Assembly: GCF_900111095.1 (NCBI RefSeq)
Contig: NZ_FOGB01000003.1
Coordinates: 186,001 to 250,000 of the forward strand
From: Amphritea atlantica
GTDB lineage: Bacteria; Pseudomonadota; Gammaproteobacteria; Pseudomonadales; Balneatricaceae
Reading direction: 5' to 3'
DNA: 64,000 nucleotides
The notes under the pieces are model-generated. The model had not been told where the DNA came from and did no database searches. It worked only from the letters and a program-made list of their open reading frames with translations. Shown piece after piece: positions 1-7,573 of the stretch. The stretch's first letter is position 1. The number at the start of each line of letters is the position of its first letter. A program made the translations under genes and the position numbers.

Positions 1-488
1 AGATGATAGATATCGACCACATGATGGATATAGTCGTTTTTCAGCACGACTTTTTTCGCTTTGATCTTCGGTCGCTCAGAGGAGGTATCCAGGGTATAAA
101 AGCTGGTGCCGAAGTAGGTGTAGACGTGCTCATAACGATAGGCATAGTTAACCCAGTTGAAACGCACCTGACACTGATCATCTGACGCTTCGATAATCTC
201 AATGTTACTCAGATTATGCGAAGTGCGCGGCTGTGGCAGACTGGTGGCGCTGGATTTATCTGTATTGATACGGAACACCCGGTCTTCCAGTCCGCTGCGT
301 GAGGCGTAATACATCAGCGAAATCTCAGACTGAGGGTCTTCGGTCAGCTCGCCGGTATCATCCCAGGAGGGCACCCAGTAGGTTGCATCTTCGGCATACA
401 TCTCCAGCCAGCTATCCCAGTCTTTGTCATCAAGATAGCGGGTCTCTTCATAGAGAAACTTATTTACCTGCTCGATTGAGATAGCCAT
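1..488 (-). CDS. benB: Benzoate/toluate 1,2-dioxygenase small (beta) subunit, 3' end cut by window edge
   Basis: This is the beta subunit of the ring-hydroxylating oxygenase that, with BenA, turns benzoate into the cis-diol in the cytoplasm. The frame gives 162 residues and ends in VVDIYH at the window edge. BenB/XylY proteins end almost exactly there, so probably only the last residue and the stop are missing. Family-typical segments are RYLDDKDWDSWLEMYAED, PSWDD and KKVVLKNDYIH. The start ATG lies 2 nt after the benA stop and is preceded by GGAGGAG, so the two are co-transcribed and probably translationally coupled. The reductase (benC) and dehydrogenase (benD) genes would be expected beyond the window. 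Beta subunits are structural and carry no metal site. BenB and XylY cannot be told apart from sequence alone. Confidence 0.93.
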   Translation of the reverse strand, partial: MAISIEQVNKFLYEETRYLDDKDWDSWLEMYAEDATYWVPSWDDTGELTEDPQSEISLMYYASRSGLEDRVFRINTDKSSATSLPQPRTSHNLSNIEIIEASDDQCQVRFNWVNYAYRYEHVYTYFGTSFYTLDTSSERPKIKAKKVVLKNDYIHHVVDIYH

Positions 489-490
489 GA

Positions 491-1828
491 TTATTTCTCC
501 TCCTGTTCGGCTGCCGCTTTCTTCATCACATCAACCCAGTAACGATGTTGCACGGTGTACAGCCCCTCATCTTCGGTTTTAGCACCGCTCATCACGGGAT
601 TCATACCCAGCTTTTTCGCCTCTTCATCCGGCCCTTTAATCCAGTGTTCCGCCCCCCGGCACATATCGTTCCATTCCAGGCTGCTGGCCATAAAGCCTTT
701 CTGGCATGAACGAAACTCTTCCAGGTCATCCGGGGTTGCCATACCACTGGCATTGAAGAAATCTTCATACTGACGAATCCGCTGAGCACGTGCCTCGGCA
801 CTTTCGCCCTTCGGCGCGATACAGTAGATAGTGACTTCCGTTTTATTGACATCGATAGGACGGAACTGGCGGATCTGCGAGCTGAACTGATCCATCAGGA
901 AGACGTTCGGATAGACGCACAGGTTACGCAGATTACCGATCATCCAGTCCGCTCGTGCCTCACCACTGCTGGCGATCAGCTCGTCACGGCGCTGGTAGAT
1001 TGGCCGGTCTTTCGGGTTTGGCCACTGCATCCACAGGCAGATATGGCCGTGATCGAAGGCATAGAAACCACCCTTCTGCTTCGCCCAGGTGCTGGCGTCC
1101 ATCGCTTTGGTTTTATCGGTTTCTTTATCCCGACGACCGGTGGTTGCCACATAGTTCCAGTGCACCGCACTGACGTGATAACCATCCGCGCCATTTTCAG
1201 CCTGAACCTTCCAGTTGCCGTCATACACGTAGGTTGAGCTGCCACGCAGTACTTCCAGACCTTCCGGTGACTGATCCACGATCATGTCGATAATTTTCGC
1301 CGCTTCTCCCAGATACTCTTCCAGAGAGACAACATCAGGGTTCAGACTGCCAAACAGAAAGCCCTTGTAGCTGGCAAAACGGGGCACCTCTTTCAGGTTG
1401 TGCGACCCTTCGCAGTTAAACGATTCCGGATAACCGGCATCATCAGGGTCTTTAACCTTGAGCAGCTTGCCATCGTTGTTGAAAACCCAGCCATGAAACG
1501 GACAGGTGTGGGCCGCACGATTGCCTTTTTTGGTCCGGCACAACATCGCCCCACGGTGACTACAGGCGTTGATAAAGGCTTTCAGCTCATTATCTTTGTT
1601 GCGGGTAATAAAGATCGGCTGGCGACCCATGGTGTAGGTAAAAAAGTCATTCTTGTTAGGAATCTGGCTTTCGTGAGCAAGATAGATCCAGTTACCTTCA
1701 AAGATATGCTTCATCTCCAGTTCGAACAGTTCCGGATCGGTAAACATATCCCGCTTGCAGCGATAGATACCCTCTTCGGGTTTCTCTTCCATCATTGAAT
1801 CAATTTTATTAAACAGTGCTGTGTTCAT
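491..1828 (-). CDS. benA: Benzoate/toluate 1,2-dioxygenase large (alpha) subunit
   Basis: Catalytic alpha subunit of a Rieske non-heme iron oxygenase that starts aerobic benzoate (or toluate) breakdown. From the chosen ATG it has 445 residues. The Rieske cluster ligands are Cys89, His91, Cys109 and His112. The mononuclear iron site lies in [14 protein letters not shown], with His218 and His223. A longer frame starts with a TTG at 1855, but AGAGGTG sits just upstream of the ATG at 1828, and the -10 of the proposed promoter is at 1855-1860, so the ATG is preferred. Length and sequence fit BenA/XylX throughout. It is separated from the meta-cleavage genes by a repeat-filled gap and has its own XylS/BenR-type promoter. 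Confidence 0.95.
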   Translation of the reverse strand: MNTALFNKIDSMMEEKPEEGIYRCKRDMFTDPELFELEMKHIFEGNWIYLAHESQIPNKNDFFTYTMGRQPIFITRNKDNELKAFINACSHRGAMLCRTKKGNRAAHTCPFHGWVFNNDGKLLKVKDPDDAGYPESFNCEGSHNLKEVPRFASYKGFLFGSLNPDVVSLEEYLGEAAKIIDMIVDQSPEGLEVLRGSSTYVYDGNWKVQAENGADGYHVSAVHWNYVATTGRRDKETDKTKAMDASTWAKQKGGFYAFDHGHICLWMQWPNPKDRPIYQRRDELIASSGEARADWMIGNLRNLCVYPNVFLMDQFSSQIRQFRPIDVNKTEVTIYCIAPKGESAEARAQRIRQYEDFFNASGMATPDDLEEFRSCQKGFMASSLEWNDMCRGAEHWIKGPDEEAKKLGMNPVMSGAKTEDEGLYTVQHRYWVDVMKKAAAEQEEK

Positions 1829-1854
1829 TCGGTCCACCTCTATTGTTTTCCTCA

Positions 1855-1917
1855 AAGATACTCAACAGAGGGGTGACTCAATATCCGCTTTATGCCGACC
1901 TATATCCTATTTATGCA
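1855..1917 (-). promoter_or_regulatory. XylS/BenR-type promoter of benAB
   Basis: On the minus strand a perfect TGCA-N6-GGATA motif (1903-1917) is followed after 6 nt by GGCA-N6-GGATA (1882-1896), one mismatch from consensus. Exactly 21 nt further lies TATCTT (1855-1860) as the -10. The known XylS target at Pm is two TGCA-N6-GGNTA repeats 21 bp apart with 21 nt to the -10, so the geometry is the same. Transcription would start near 1848, about 20 nt before benA. The activator is inferred to be the XylS/BenR gene at 10022-10981. Confidence 0.82.
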
Positions 1918-2032
1918 CCTACAGTGCAGAAACGGGATAATGCTTCTTTGTCGACCAGGAAAGGGGTATCGGGGTAGTGACTAGTAGTGACTAATAGAAC
2001 GGCAGTCTGCCGCCATAGAAGGCGGCTTCATA

Positions 2033-2495
2033 ATCTAAAACAGGCTCACCACAGAGGGCACAGAGAGCACAGAGAAACCGCTAAACAGTACTTCTCCGTG
2101 TCCCCTGTGCGCGCTGTGGCAAAACCTTTATCCAGACTCAAGCCAGCGGTTTTTGGCGCGACTTCTGCCGTGATAAAACACGGGTGCCATCATCTAAAAC
2201 AGACGCACCACAGAGGACACAGAGCGCACAGAGAAACCGCTAAACAGCACTTCTCCATGCACTCTGGGGCTGTGGTAAAACCTTATCCAGACTCAAGCCT
2301 GCGGTTTTTGGCGCGACGTCTGCCGTGATAAAACACGGGAGCCATCATCTAAAACAGACTCACCACAGAGGACACAGAGAGCACAGAGGAACCGCTAAAC
2401 AGCACGTCTACTTATCCTCTGTGCACTTAGTATGCCCTCTGGGTACTGTGGTAAAACCTTTATAACATCCAGACTCAAAACAGCGGATTTTCTTT
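2033..2495. repeat. Three imperfect tandem copies of a ~155-bp intergenic repeat with internal dyad
   Basis: Three units begin with ATCTAAAACAG at 2033, 2192 and 2347, a period of 159 then 155 bp. Each unit opens with CACCACAGAGG-CACAGAG-GCACAGAG, continues with ACCGCTAAACAG, and has a roughly complementary CTGTG...CTGTGGTAAAACC half, so each can form a long imperfect hairpin. Copies 1 and 2 also share GCGGTTTTTGGCGCGAC and GATAAAACACGGG. CACAGAG-rich intergenic repeats of this look are common in many bacterial genomes. The block fills most of the gap between xylE and benA. A 113-codon frame across it is not a gene. Confidence 0.85.
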
Positions 2496-2519
2496 ATCTC
2501 CCATAACCTGCGATAAACC

Positions 2520-2544
2520 AAAAAAAGACCTCCAGAAGGAGGCC
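2520..2544 (-). terminator. Rho-independent terminator of the xyl operon
   Basis: On the minus strand GGCCTCC, a TTCT loop and GGAGGTC form a 7-bp stem (one G-U pair) followed by a run of T (2521-2526). It lies about 120 nt past the xylE stop. It separates the xyl genes from benAB, which therefore needs its own promoter. Confidence 0.85.
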
Positions 2545-2619
2545 AAACACATTGCGAAAGGGAGCAAAGCAAGCGTGAAAACGCGGTGACACAAGCGCCA
2601 TATGAAACTCAAGATATCC

Positions 2620-2661
2620 GGCAGCGTTGCCCGAAAAAGCCCTCTTCCGGGCAACGTTGCC
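2620..2661. other. Inverted repeat directly downstream of xylE
   Basis: A 14-bp arm (GGCAGCGTTGCCCG, 2620-2633) pairs with CGGGCAACGTTGCC (2648-2661) with one mismatch and a 14-nt loop. It begins 2 nt after the xylE stop and has no T-run. It could protect the 3' end of the mRNA or be a weak first terminator. Confidence 0.6.
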
Positions 2662-2663
2662 GA

Positions 2664-3587
2664 TCAGGTGAGTACTGACAGGAAGCGTTCATTCAGAACC
2701 CGGTCATGATAGAAGATCGCCTTACCCAGATCCTCTGCCTTCCAGGTGACCGGCTCATGATCGGGGTAGTGATAATCGCCACCACAGAACACTTCGTTAC
2801 GGTTGCCTGATGGGTCGAAGAAGTAGATGGTCTGACCATGGGTCAGGCCGTGGCGGGTCGGGCCGATATCGATGGAGGTGTTGGTCATGGAGATCAGATC
2901 CGCCGCACGCAGCACCGACTCCCAGGTTTCCAGAAAGAACGAGGCATGGTGGAATTTACCCGGCTCTGGGCAGTCGATAAACGCCACGTCATGGGCTTTC
3001 ATACTGGCGGTCAGGAACGCCGCAACACGATTACCTTCCGGATCAACCACCTGTTCGGCCAGATCAAAGCCCAGCACATCTCGGAACAGCGCATAAGTAT
3101 CTTCAACATTCGGCCCATACAACAAGCAGTGATCAAAACGGGTGGCTTTCATCCCCTTCAGATCCATCGGCCAGGCTTCCGGATTAACGTTGGATACCCC
3201 CCATTTACCGGGCTGCTCTTTTTCCGCATAGAGTTCAAAGCGGTGACCTGTCGGTGCTTCAAAACGGATGCGACGACCGCAGCCACTCAGCTCACCCGCT
3301 GCAATATGCTCCACCGCACAGCCGTACGCTATCAGGTCGCTCTCCAGCTGTTCTAACACGCTGTTGTTGAGCACCTTAAAGCCCATAAAGTCCATACCCG
3401 GCTCATCGGCCTGACGCAGAACAACCGAAAACTTATCCACTTCGGTCCAGCCTTTCAGATAGGCGCGCCCCTGATCATCACGCTCCACCTCAATCAGTCC
3501 CAGCAGATCCCGATAATGAGCCAGCGCTTCATCGATATCCAACACCCGGAGCTGCACATGACCGGGACGCATTACACCCTTTTTCAT
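2664..3587 (-). CDS. xylE: Catechol 2,3-dioxygenase (extradiol, meta-cleavage)
   Basis: Two-domain vicinal-oxygen-chelate dioxygenase that opens catechol next to the diol to give 2-hydroxymuconic semialdehyde. The 307 residues match the Pseudomonas XylE/NahH/DmpB type with almost no gaps. The Fe(II) ligands fall at the classical numbers, His153, His214 and Glu265, and His246 is also present. [12 protein letters not shown] and [17 protein letters not shown] are family signatures. GAGG lies 9 nt before the ATG. It is the last gene of a minus-strand operon after xylH and the relics. In typical operons a ferredoxin gene (xylT) precedes xylE and reactivates the oxidised enzyme. Here only the 3' end of such a gene is left at 3615-3728. 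Confidence 0.96.
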   Translation of the reverse strand: MKKGVMRPGHVQLRVLDIDEALAHYRDLLGLIEVERDDQGRAYLKGWTEVDKFSVVLRQADEPGMDFMGFKVLNNSVLEQLESDLIAYGCAVEHIAAGELSGCGRRIRFEAPTGHRFELYAEKEQPGKWGVSNVNPEAWPMDLKGMKATRFDHCLLYGPNVEDTYALFRDVLGFDLAEQVVDPEGNRVAAFLTASMKAHDVAFIDCPEPGKFHHASFFLETWESVLRAADLISMTNTSIDIGPTRHGLTHGQTIYFFDPSGNRNEVFCGGDYHYPDHEPVTWKAEDLGKAIFYHDRVLNERFLSVLT

Positions 3588-3614
3588 TTTGTTAATCCTC
3601 TGTTGTTATTTTAA

Positions 3615-3728
3615 TCAGGCCGTTTCAACCTGTAGTTGTTTGACAACCTCAGTCCGCATATCGGAAAGAGGGTAAACCCGACCAGCCAGCAGATATCCCC
3701 CTTCAGCCTGACGTTCGCGGATATGGGT
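3615..3728 (-). pseudogene. Relic 3' end of a XylT-type [2Fe-2S] ferredoxin gene
   Basis: Directly after the xylH stop, and in the same frame, 37 codons stay open until a TGA at 3615-3617. The peptide contains RERQAEGGYLLAGRVYPLSD. This resembles the C-terminal end of XylT/DmpQ/NahT ferredoxins, which carry the last cluster cysteine in a xxGYxLAC(R/Q)xxPxSD context. Here that cysteine position reads Gly (LAG). The N-terminal two thirds, with the other three cysteines, are absent and there is no start codon with a ribosome site. Its place just before xylE is where xylT normally sits. The assignment is from remembered family pattern, not a search. Confidence 0.65.
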
Positions 3729-3920
3729 TTATCGGCCCAGTGTTTTTGCTGACTGCCCCCCAATGCCCCAGTGTTGCGCAGGCACATCACTGATCAACAC
3801 CCGCACCGACTCCTTCGGGGCATTGATGGCTCTATTGACCGCCTCAGTAATCTCATGAATCAGCAACTCTTTCTGCTGATCCGTTCTGCCTTCAATGATG
3901 TTCACATGAATAATCGGCAT
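3729..3920 (-). CDS. xylH: 2-hydroxymuconate / 4-oxalocrotonate tautomerase
   Basis: Small tautomerase of the meta-cleavage pathway that interconverts 2-hydroxymuconate and 2-oxo-3-hexenedioate. The 63 residues are full length for the family. After Met removal the catalytic Pro1, Arg11 and Arg39 are all present. The active-site Phe50 of the Pseudomonas enzymes is Trp here (QHWGIGG), a bulky aromatic in the same place. AAGGAG, overlapping the end of the xylI relic, is its ribosome site. The stop is followed at once by the ferredoxin relic in frame. With the xylI partner decayed, its pathway role now depends on genes elsewhere, if it is still used. Confidence 0.92.
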   Translation of the reverse strand: MPIIHVNIIEGRTDQQKELLIHEITEAVNRAINAPKESVRVLISDVPAQHWGIGGQSAKTLGR

Positions 3921-3928
3921 AATTTCTC

Positions 3929-4170
3929 TTACTCCTTGCCCTGGATCATCCGATCTGAGCCACTAAATAAACTGACCGCATCCTGATAACGGACACTGAA
4001 GCCGTCGCCTTTATTGACCTGTGCCGCCGCAGTGATCGCACCGATCATGATGAAGGTGCCATACGCCCACCGGTAATAACCCGGCTGGAACCGGAGTTAT
4101 CCGCGATAACACTCTTCAGACCGAACTTAAAATCCTTATAGCGGGAGTCGATCACTGACGACATAGGGTT
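3929..4170 (-). pseudogene. Deleted and frameshifted relic of 4-oxalocrotonate decarboxylase
   Basis: On the minus strand one frame reads MSSVIDSRYKDFKFGLKSVI, then ADNSGSSRVITGG, and soon stops. A shifted frame then gives YGTFIMIGAITAAAQVNKGD and GFSVRYQD, ending in a TAA at 3931-3929. The first part resembles the VIDSRY-FKF---ADN-SSSRFVTGG core of XylI/DmpH, and the second resembles their C-terminal SGAITAAxxVxxGD-xxVRYQD. About 70 codons between these blocks and all of the N-terminus are missing. The position just upstream of the tautomerase gene is the normal xylI-xylH order. The xylH ribosome site overlaps its end, so the relic may survive as leader sequence. Confidence 0.72.
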
Positions 4171-4276
4171 ACAGCATTCACCTTGTGCTGGCGATCTGTA
4201 GTCCTGCGCCCTTCTGACTACTGTTGTTCCGGTTTATTACTGACAGAACATTCGCCAGGGCATCTTTCATATCTCT

Positions 4277-4339
4277 ACTATCGGTGCACGCAAGAGGTAA
4301 AAAAATCCGTTCAGCGAAACTCTCTATCCATTTTCTGCA
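4277..4339 (-). promoter_or_regulatory. XylS/BenR-type promoter of the xyl relic operon
   Basis: On the minus strand a perfect TGCA-N6-GGATA (4325-4339) is followed after 6 nt by a weaker TTCG-N6-GGATT (4304-4318). Exactly 21 nt later GATAGT (4277-4282) fits a -10. Spacing is the same as at benA. It would drive the xylI relic, xylH and xylE, with a start near 4270. The proximal half-site has three mismatches, so it is less certain than the others. Confidence 0.65.
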
Positions 4340-4354
4340 GCGAAGCGAATGCCA

Positions 4355-4416
4355 TGCGCTAGATGGACAAAGCTTGCAATCAGTGGCTATTGGAAAGCCC
4401 GCTTCGGACATAGGCT
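4355..4416 (+). promoter_or_regulatory. XylS/BenR-type promoter of the ABC transporter operon
   Basis: A perfect TGCA-N6-GGCTA (4375-4389) is preceded by TGCG-N6-GGACA (4355-4369), offset 20 bp instead of 21. Exactly 21 nt after the proximal motif lies TAGGCT (4411-4416), as I recall the same -10 hexamer as in the TOL Pm promoter. Transcription would start near 4423, about 30 nt before the ABC gene start. The promoter is back-to-back with the minus-strand one at 4277-4339. Confidence 0.78.
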
Positions 4417-4453
4417 GGGTTCGACTTAATCCTCTAACTTTGAGACATTAGTG

Positions 4454-5638
4454 ATGAACAATAAAAAGAAGATATTCCCGTCAGTTCTATCTGCCAGCAT
4501 TGCCGCCACCATGATCACAATGAGTTCCGGCTCAATGGCTGCGGACAGTGATCCGATTAAAGTGGGTGTCATGCTGCCCTTCAGTGGTGTTTATGCCGGC
4601 CTGGGGGAATCGACCCGCAATGGTTTGAAACAGGCACTGAAAGAGCAAGGCAACAGCATCGCTGGCCGCCCGGTTGAATTTATCGAGATGGACACCGAAG
4701 CCAAACCTGCACGCGCGCCCGAAATCACCTCCTCGCTGGTTGACAACCAGAAAGCTGATTTCGTCATTGGCCCGGTACATTCCGGGGTCGCAATGGGGAT
4801 GATCAAAACCATCAAAGGTAAAGACTCCATCATGATCATTCCCAATGCCGGTGCTAATGCGGCCACCGGAGCCTTCTGCCAGCCCAACGTCTTCCGCACA
4901 TCATTCTCCTCATGGCAGACCGCGTTCCCGATGGGAAAAGAAGCCTATGACATGGGCTATAAAAAGATCGTCACCATGAGCTGGAACTACGGTTTCGGTA
5001 AAGAGTCTCTGGAGGCGTTCAACGAATCCTTCACCAAAGCCGGGGGTGAAGTGATTAAAGAGATGCTGGTGCCATTCCCGAAAACAGAGTTTCAGTCCTA
5101 TCTGACCGAGATAGCCTCCATCAATCCTGATGCGGTATTTGTCTTCTTCGCGGGCGGCGGTGCGGTTAAGTTTGTTAAGGATTACGACGCCATGGGGTTA
5201 AAAGGCAAGATACCGTTGCTGGGTTCAGGCTTCCTCACCGAAGGCACCACCACTGCGCAGGGGCCTGCGGCTGAAGGGGTGATTACCACCCTGCACTACG
5301 CCGATGCGCTGGATATCCCTAAGAACCAACGCTTCCGTCAGGATTATGAAACCCTCTACGGCAAGCCCGCCGACCTGTTCGCCGTGCAGGGTTATGATGC
5401 GGGTCAGCTGATCGCACAGGCGGTAAGCGCGACGGGTGGCAATACCACCGATAAAGCCGCACTGATTCAGCAGATGGAGAAACTGGAAATAGACAGCCCA
5501 CGGGGTGCATTCCACTTTTCAAAAGCCCATAACCCGATTCAGACCATCTACCTGCGCAAGGTGGTTGATGGCCAGAACACGGTGGTTAAAGTTGCTCAGG
5601 ATCATCTGGAGGACCCTGCCCGCGGCTGCAAACTATAA
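4454..5638 (+). CDS. ABC transporter substrate-binding protein, branched-chain amino-acid type (Peripla_BP_6)
   Basis: Periplasmic ligand-binding component of a LivFGHMK-type importer, 394 residues. The N-terminus has a signal peptide (MNNKKKIF, hydrophobic stretch, cleavage near SMAADSD), followed by IKVGVMLPFSGVYAGLGES, typical of the family. A GTG directly before the ATG could also serve as start. No strong Shine-Dalgarno is visible. It heads a five-gene operon behind a XylS/BenR-type promoter, next to benzoate genes. The ligand is therefore inferred to be benzoate or a related aromatic acid rather than an amino acid. The sequence itself does not prove the ligand. Confidence 0.88.
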   Translation: MNNKKKIFPSVLSASIAATMITMSSGSMAADSDPIKVGVMLPFSGVYAGLGESTRNGLKQALKEQGNSIAGRPVEFIEMDTEAKPARAPEITSSLVDNQKADFVIGPVHSGVAMGMIKTIKGKDSIMIIPNAGANAATGAFCQPNVFRTSFSSWQTAFPMGKEAYDMGYKKIVTMSWNYGFGKESLEAFNESFTKAGGEVIKEMLVPFPKTEFQSYLTEIASINPDAVFVFFAGGGAVKFVKDYDAMGLKGKIPLLGSGFLTEGTTTAQGPAAEGVITTLHYADALDIPKNQRFRQDYETLYGKPADLFAVQGYDAGQLIAQAVSATGGNTTDKAALIQQMEKLEIDSPRGAFHFSKAHNPIQTIYLRKVVDGQNTVVKVAQDHLEDPARGCKL

Positions 5639-5640
5639 CA

Positions 5641-5695
5641 CTCTGATCAGGAGCTCCGTTCAGGAGCTCAATTAAGGGTCTTCGCGGAGGCCCTT
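5641..5695 (+). promoter_or_regulatory. Repeat and hairpin between binding-protein and permease genes
   Basis: Two direct copies of TCAGGAGCTC are followed by a stem AAGGG/CCCTT (5674-5695) around TTCGCGGAGG. No T-run follows. Such intercistronic hairpins often stabilise the abundant binding-protein mRNA relative to the permease genes. That role is inferred. Confidence 0.45.
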
Positions 5696-5732
5696 CATCG
5701 GATTTTCCAAGATTCATCTTTAGGCAGATATT

Positions 5733-6596
5733 ATGGATACGTCACTTTTCCTGGTACAACTCCTCAACGGAGTACAGTACGGGCTATTACTGTTTCTGAT
5801 AGCGTCAGGACTCACACTGGTGTTTGGCGTCATGGGTATTCTCAATCTGGCACATGGCTCTATGTATATGATTGGGGCATACCTTGCATACTATTTCACC
5901 ACCCTGACCGACAGTTTTCTACTGGCCTTTCTTATCAGCGGTACGATGGCGCTGGTGATCGGCATCATCATCGAACGATTTCTGATTATCCACCTCTATA
6001 AGCGAGACCACCTGGACCAGGTGCTGCTGACCGTGGGGCTGATCTTTATCTTTAACGCCACCCAGAGCTTTGTCTGGGGCAACGACCCGCTGGGGGTTGA
6101 AGTTCCGGAACTACTGTCGGGTTCTATCAAACTGACCGATATCGTCGAATATCCGGTTTATCGTCTGTTTATCTCGCTGCTCTGCCTGCTGGTTGCCGCC
6201 ACCATGTATTTCACCATCAATAAAACCCGCCTGGGGATGATGATCCGTGCCGGGGAATCAGATCGTGCCATGGTGGAAAACCTGGGTGTCGATATCAGCA
6301 AACTGTTCACCATTGTGTTTGCCATTGGGGTTTTCCTGGCATCCCTCGCGGGTATCGTTTCAGCGCCGATTGTCAGCCTGGTGCCCGGCATGGGCGAACA
6401 TGTGCTGATCTCCTGCTTTGTTGTGGTTGTGATTGGTGGCCTTGGGTCGATTAAAGGCGCTTTTGTCGCGGCACTGATTGTCGGCATCGTTGATACCTAT
6501 GCCTCAGTGCTGGTACCCCAAGCCTCCAGCATGTCGATCTATCTGTTGATGGCACTGATCCTTTTAGCAAAGCCCCAGGGCTTGTTTAAAAACTGA
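5733..6596 (+). CDS. ABC transporter permease, LivH family
   Basis: Inner-membrane permease of 287 residues with about eight hydrophobic segments. The N-terminal half contains GLTLVFGVMGILNLAHGSMY, a clear LivH signature. The C-terminal half has GGLGSIKGAFVAALIVGIVD, the cytoplasmic loop region that contacts the ATPases. It pairs with the LivM-type permease encoded 11 nt downstream. It follows the binding protein gene after a 94-nt gap with a hairpin. Substrate is assumed to be the same as for the binding protein, probably an aromatic acid. Confidence 0.9.
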   Translation: MDTSLFLVQLLNGVQYGLLLFLIASGLTLVFGVMGILNLAHGSMYMIGAYLAYYFTTLTDSFLLAFLISGTMALVIGIIIERFLIIHLYKRDHLDQVLLTVGLIFIFNATQSFVWGNDPLGVEVPELLSGSIKLTDIVEYPVYRLFISLLCLLVAATMYFTINKTRLGMMIRAGESDRAMVENLGVDISKLFTIVFAIGVFLASLAGIVSAPIVSLVPGMGEHVLISCFVVVVIGGLGSIKGAFVAALIVGIVDTYASVLVPQASSMSIYLLMALILLAKPQGLFKN

Positions 6597-6607
6597 GGGG
6601 CAAGACT

Positions 6608-7573
6608 ATGTCTATATTTTCCAGTAAATCTGAAAAGATATTTATCTATCTGTTTTTCGCAATCGGTTTGTTCATTCCACTGTTTCTGGAGGGCAACACC
6701 TTTTATATCAATAAGTTCTCAACAATTATCATCCTCTCCATTTTTGTCATGTCGCTGGATTATCTGGTGGGACGCACCGGCCTGATCACGTTGGGGCACG
6801 CGATGTTTTACGGCCTGGGTGGTTATATTTTCACCATTCTTGCCCCCGAATATGAAGCGGTTAACTTCTGGGTTTATACCTTCTATGTGATGCTGATCAG
6901 CGGTTTTATCGCCCTGATTGTTGGTCTGATTGTGCTGCGCACCAGTGGCATCTATATGATTATGATCACCCTGGCACTGGCGCAGATGACCTTCTACTTC
7001 TTTGCCGATTCAGTTGAATACGGCGGGCTTGACGGTCTGTTCGTTTACATCAAACCGGAAACCAGCATCTTCGGATTGAGTTTTCTCGATCTCGACAATG
7101 AAACCCACTTTTACTACCTCTGCCTGCTGTCGCTGTTCAACTGTTTTGTGTTCTTTAAAGTTATCATGAACTCCTCATTCGGACGGGTCATCGACGCCCT
7201 GAAAGAGAACCCCGACCGGGCCATTGCACTGGGTTATAACATCTTCCACTTCCGCCTGATCGCCTACGTGCTCTCCTCATCTCTGGCGGCCTATGCCGGT
7301 TATCTGTTTGCCCTGCAGTTTGGCTTCGTCAACCCCAGCATGATGTCCTGGGACATATCAGCAACGGCGCTGGTGATGGCGTTACTGGGAGGGCTTGGTT
7401 CGGTTTTTGGCGCCATTATCGGCAGCTTTATGTATGAGGGGCTGCACTACTATATCGAGCACCTGACTGAGTACTGGATGTTCTTTATGGGTGTGCTGAT
7501 CATTGCACTGGTGCTCACCCTCAAACACGGTATCGCGGGATTCCTTAATGCTCTGGGAGGTAAACGTTCATGA
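6608..7573 (+). CDS. ABC transporter permease, LivM family
   Basis: Second inner-membrane permease, 321 residues with eight or more hydrophobic segments. SLDYLVGRTGLITLGHAMFY is the LivM-type N-terminal signature, and ALLGGLGSVFGAIIGS the conserved C-terminal loop. GAGGGG lies before the ATG. The last four bases (ATGA) overlap the start of the first ATPase gene, so translation is coupled. Confidence 0.9.
   Translation: MSIFSSKSEKIFIYLFFAIGLFIPLFLEGNTFYINKFSTIIILSIFVMSLDYLVGRTGLITLGHAMFYGLGGYIFTILAPEYEAVNFWVYTFYVMLISGFIALIVGLIVLRTSGIYMIMITLALAQMTFYFFADSVEYGGLDGLFVYIKPETSIFGLSFLDLDNETHFYYLCLLSLFNCFVFFKVIMNSSFGRVIDALKENPDRAIALGYNIFHFRLIAYVLSSSLAAYAGYLFALQFGFVNPSMMSWDISATALVMALLGGLGSVFGAIIGSFMYEGLHYYIEHLTEYWMFFMGVLIIALVLTLKHGIAGFLNALGGKRS

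Noticed and set aside
1987-2328. 113-codon open frame rich in HHRGHREHRE
   Set aside because: It is the translation of the CACAGAG tandem repeats, has no ribosome site and repeats itself with the DNA period. Such frames are common false genes over this repeat class.
2664-3356. 172-codon plus-strand frame opposite xylE
   Set aside because: Antisense shadow of an enzyme with all catalytic residues conserved; no ribosome site.
4178-4411. 77-codon minus-strand frame between the xyl relics and the ABC genes
   Set aside because: It covers both proposed XylS-type promoters, shows no family likeness and has no ribosome site.
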